Origin: Microvirga massiliensis
Lineage (GTDB): Bacteria; Pseudomonadota; Alphaproteobacteria; Rhizobiales; Beijerinckiaceae
Assembly: GCF_001006805.1 (NCBI RefSeq)
Contig: NZ_LN811365.1
Span: 1 to 64,000 of the forward strand
Length of the DNA stretch: 64,000 nucleotides
Reading direction: 5' to 3'
Below the pieces are notes generated by a model. That model saw only the letters and a program-made list of their open reading frames with translations, ran no database searches and was not told the origin of the DNA. The position numbers and the translations under genes are program-made. Positions 61,711 to 64,000 of the stretch are shown here, one piece after another (position 1 is the first letter of the stretch; each line of letters opens with the position of its first letter).

Positions 61711-64000
61711 TCAGTCGAACCGTCCGCTCGCATGCGCGAGCATGGTGTAGACCTTACCGGTCTCGGAGGTGAGATAGGTCTTCGCGAGCATCGAGTCCCG
61801 ATCGTCGCGCGACACCTCGGCGAGCAGCCGCTCGAACTCCTCGACGTAGCGATCGACTGTCTGCTTGAACTCTGGATCGCGGCGGTATTTCCGCCGGACC
61901 TCGTCGAAGGTCTGCTGGCCCTGCAGTGTGTAGAGGCGCCGGGTGAAGACGTTCCGCTCGCCTCGCTTGTAGCGATCCCACAGCTCGACGGCAGCGTCGT
62001 GATCGATCATCCGCGCGATATCGACGGAGATCGAGTCGAGCGATTCCAGGCTGTTGACCCGGGACCGGTCGCTGCGCGGAGCCGGCCGCGATTCCTCTTC
62101 GCCTTCCTCGCGTGAGGCCCGCGTCAGGAGGTCGGAGAGCCAGCCGCCGCCGCGCGCGCCTGCCGTCGCCTCGCGCGGAGGAGCGGCCTCGTGGCGACGT
62201 TGCGGCTCGGGAGCTGCAGCGGGCCGCTGCGGTGCCGGGACCGGCGCAGGGGCCTGCTGCTCAGGCGCGAAGCGGGCGGTGACCGTGCTCTCGCCGGAGA
62301 GGCGCGCCGGCGCCTGCCGGGTCTCGACAGCCGAGACTACGGGGCTCTCGTTCACGCGGCGAGGCTGCACGGCCGGAGCAACATCCACGGCTCGGTTCGA
62401 GCGGGAGACCAGGGCTGCGAGCTCGTTGAGCGCATTGATCTGGTCCGCCACGACACGGCGCATGTTTGCAGCTGCTTCCTGCGTCTCCTGTGGCAGTTCC
62501 ATGACTCCCCGACGGAGTTCGCCGCGAGTCGTCTCGAGCTCCTCATGGATCTGGGAGGTCATGGTCCTCAGCTCTCCCAGGGTCTCGCTGAACCGGGTCG
62601 ACGCATTGAGGAGGGACTCCTGCATCTCAGCCGCAGCCTGCTCGTACGAGGTGCGAAGAGTTGCAGTGAGACGCTCGCCCTCGCTGCTCGTCGTGGTGCG
62701 AATCTGCTCGAACTGCTCGCCGATCGCATGGCTCGTCGCTTCCGCGGCATTGGCCAGCACGGATCCGATCTGGCGGGCCTTGGCTTCGGAATTCTGCAGA
62801 GCGCCTTCGACGAGATTCGTGAATGCTCGGGTGACGCCATCCAGATCCCGTGCACGCTGTTCGACGCGTCCGACGAGCTCGTTGAGGGACTCCTGACGAT
62901 CCCGGAGGGCTGCCGACATCCGCTGTTCGACCTGCTCGAGAGCAGAGGTCGTCTCGACGAGCGTCTGCACCTGTTCACGCGTGCCTTCGCGCAGGGCACG
63001 GCCTCTCTCATCGAGGGTTTGGGCCAGTTCGGAGGCTTGGCGGAGCGCCCCTGTCGAGACCGCGCGCAGGGCCTCGACCTGATCCGCCACCTGCCCGGAG
63101 GCCTGAGCCGACTGGGCGGAGATCTCGCTGATGAGCGACTGAACCTGCTGGATTCGAGTGCCCAGCTCGCCTTCGACCGCACCGAGATTCCCGCTAGCGC
63201 TGGTGACGACTTGCTGCAGAAGACGGCTGGTGTCGTGCAACCGTTCGAGAACGCCGGACATCTCCTGACGCACACGCTCATTGGTGCCCGACAGCACGGT
63301 GACGGCTCGCGTCGCCCCCTCGTCGATTGCGGACCGCAGGGCTTCGGTCGATTGCGCGTAGGCAGCCGTGACTTCCGCGGTGCGCTCGCGGAGCGATGAC
63401 GTCAGATTCGACGTCCGCTGGTCGAGTGCCGACAGAAGGGCACCGGATTGCCGCTCCAGAACCTCGAGCGCACTGCCGCTCCGCTCCTCGATTGTCCCGA
63501 CGACACGATCGCTGGTCTCGTCGAGAGCGGTTCGCATCGCTTCGGCCGACTGGGCGTAGATCGACGTGACCTCGGCGATACGCTCCCGAAGAGCCGACGT
63601 GAGATCGGATGTTCGCTGGTCGAGCGCGGACAGGAGCGCACCGGACTGCCGCTCGAGCGCATGAAGGGCCGTTCCGCTCCGTGACTCGATGGTCTGGACG
63701 ACGCGGCCGCTGGTCTCGTCGAGCGCTGCACGCATGGCCTCCGTCGATTCCGCATAGACCGAGGTGACTTCCGCAGTCCGCTCGCGCAGTGCCGTCGCGA
63801 CGTCCGACGTACGCTGGTCCAGCATGGACAGAAGCGCACCGGTCTGCCGCTCCAGAGCCTGAAGGGCGGTTCCGCTCCGTGCTTCGAAGGTTTCGGCGAC
63901 GCGATCGCTCGTCTCGTCGAGCGCGCGGACCGTGGTCTCTCCGACGGAGCGGAGCTCGTAAGCGATCTGGGATGCGCGCTCGTCGAGTTCCGAGAGAAGG
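61711..64000 (-). CDS. C-terminal part of a giant coiled-coil polar-growth protein (GPR-like), cut by the window edge
   Basis: The 762 C-terminal residues are present; the frame stays open to the right end, so the N-terminus is outside. The chain is a long alpha-helical apolipoprotein-like coiled coil (LDQRTSDLTSALRERIAEV, ALDETSDRVVGTIEERSG) with 66-residue repeats. It continues with a Pro/Ala-rich linker (about 62,060-62,330) and a conserved C-terminal domain (SVDIARMIDHDAAVELWDRY, FTRRLYTLQGQQTFDEVR, SETGKVYTMLAHASGRF). Size, repeats and C-terminus match my recollection of Rhizobiales GROWTH POLE RING proteins, which organise polar growth. Function inferred. Confidence 0.7.
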   Translation of the reverse strand, partial: LLSELDERASQIAYELRSVGETTVRALDETSDRVAETFEARSGTALQALERQTGALLSMLDQRTSDVATALRERTAEVTSVYAESTEAMRAALDETSGRVVQTIESRSGTALHALERQSGALLSALDQRTSDLTSALRERIAEVTSIYAQSAEAMRTALDETSDRVVGTIEERSGSALEVLERQSGALLSALDQRTSNLTSSLRERTAEVTAAYAQSTEALRSAIDEGATRAVTVLSGTNERVRQEMSGVLERLHDTSRLLQQVVTSASGNLGAVEGELGTRIQQVQSLISEISAQSAQASGQVADQVEALRAVSTGALRQASELAQTLDERGRALREGTREQVQTLVETTSALEQVEQRMSAALRDRQESLNELVGRVEQRARDLDGVTRAFTNLVEGALQNSEAKARQIGSVLANAAEATSHAIGEQFEQIRTTTSSEGERLTATLRTSYEQAAAEMQESLLNASTRFSETLGELRTMTSQIHEELETTRGELRRGVMELPQETQEAAANMRRVVADQINALNELAALVSRSNRAVDVAPAVQPRRVNESPVVSAVETRQAPARLSGESTVTARFAPEQQAPAPVPAPQRPAAAPEPQRRHEAAPPREATAGARGGGWLSDLLTRASREEGEEESRPAPRSDRSRVNSLESLDSISVDIARMIDHDAAVELWDRYKRGERNVFTRRLYTLQGQQTFDEVRRKYRRDPEFKQTVDRYVEEFERLLAEVSRDDRDSMLAKTYLTSETGKVYTMLAHASGRFD
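63400..64000 (-). repeat. 198-bp tandem repeats within the coiled-coil gene
   Basis: The segment GACAG(A/G)AG(G/C)GCACCGG recurs at 63431, 63629 and 63827, exactly 198 bp (66 codons) apart. 66 codons are six 11-residue (hendecad) turns, fitting a right-handed coiled coil. The repeats continue toward the window edge. Confidence 0.85.

Overview
The window is high-GC alphaproteobacterial chromosome, most likely Hyphomicrobiales (Rhizobiales) of a Methylobacteriaceae/Bosea/Microvirga kind. Evidence: S21 with an Ala/Arg-rich C-terminal tail, an Mla-type operon with an auxiliary lipoprotein, Bug/TctC-type binding proteins, a large coiled-coil polar-growth-type protein at the right edge, and a dispersed short repeat present at three loci (about 32.1, 46.2 and 61.4 kb). 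There is no phage, transposase, CRISPR array, rRNA or tRNA that I can see. Genus-level identity is inference.

Layout. 0.4-8.2 kb: a secreted His/Tyr/Arg-rich protein, then a sugar-type locus (oxidoreductase, TIM-barrel isomerase, ribose-type ABC importer) facing a LacI-family regulator with a perfect 14-bp palindrome between them. 8.3-14.1 kb: housekeeping and stress genes (rpsU, pobA, msrB, PPK2, aldose epimerase, class III cyclase). 14.5-21.2 kb: a compact locus that I read as dissimilation of both enantiomers of 3-sulfolactate: GntR-type regulator, TctC-type binding protein, SuyA, SuyB, sulfate-exporter family SuyZ, SlcC-like and ComC-like dehydrogenases. 21.4-29.2 kb: two overlapping soluble hybrid histidine kinases, the first of about 1,929 residues with ten poly-HAMP units encoded by near-identical 276-bp DNA repeats. 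29.3-32 kb: a glutathione transferase and a P1B-type metal ATPase.

32.4-37.8 kb: an oligopeptide-type ABC importer. 38-43 kb: a purine-catabolic cluster in which membrane urate hydroxylase PuuD, UraH, and a PuuE-OHCU decarboxylase fusion together cover urate to allantoate, with a trypsin-like protease between the arms. uraH and puuE have clearly higher GC than their surroundings. 43-47 kb: rhodanese, two c-type cytochromes, a metallo-beta-lactamase-fold hydrolase and an XRE-cupin regulator. 47-50.5 kb: a TPP-riboswitch operon thiM-thiE-thiD ending in an orphan TRAP-type binding protein. 51.7-53.5 kb: a PlcP-like metallophosphoesterase overlapping a glycosyltransferase, a pairing known from phosphate-limitation lipid remodelling. 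56-61.3 kb: an epimerase and an MlaE-MlaF-MlaD-lipoprotein operon. 61.7-64 kb: the C-terminal part of a repeat-rich coiled-coil protein resembling the Agrobacterium GROWTH POLE RING protein, cut by the window edge.

The best candidates for follow-up are the sulfolactate locus with its hairpins and candidate operator, the poly-HAMP kinase pair, the riboswitch operon with its TRAP protein, the atypical urate island, and the PlcP/glycosyltransferase pair.
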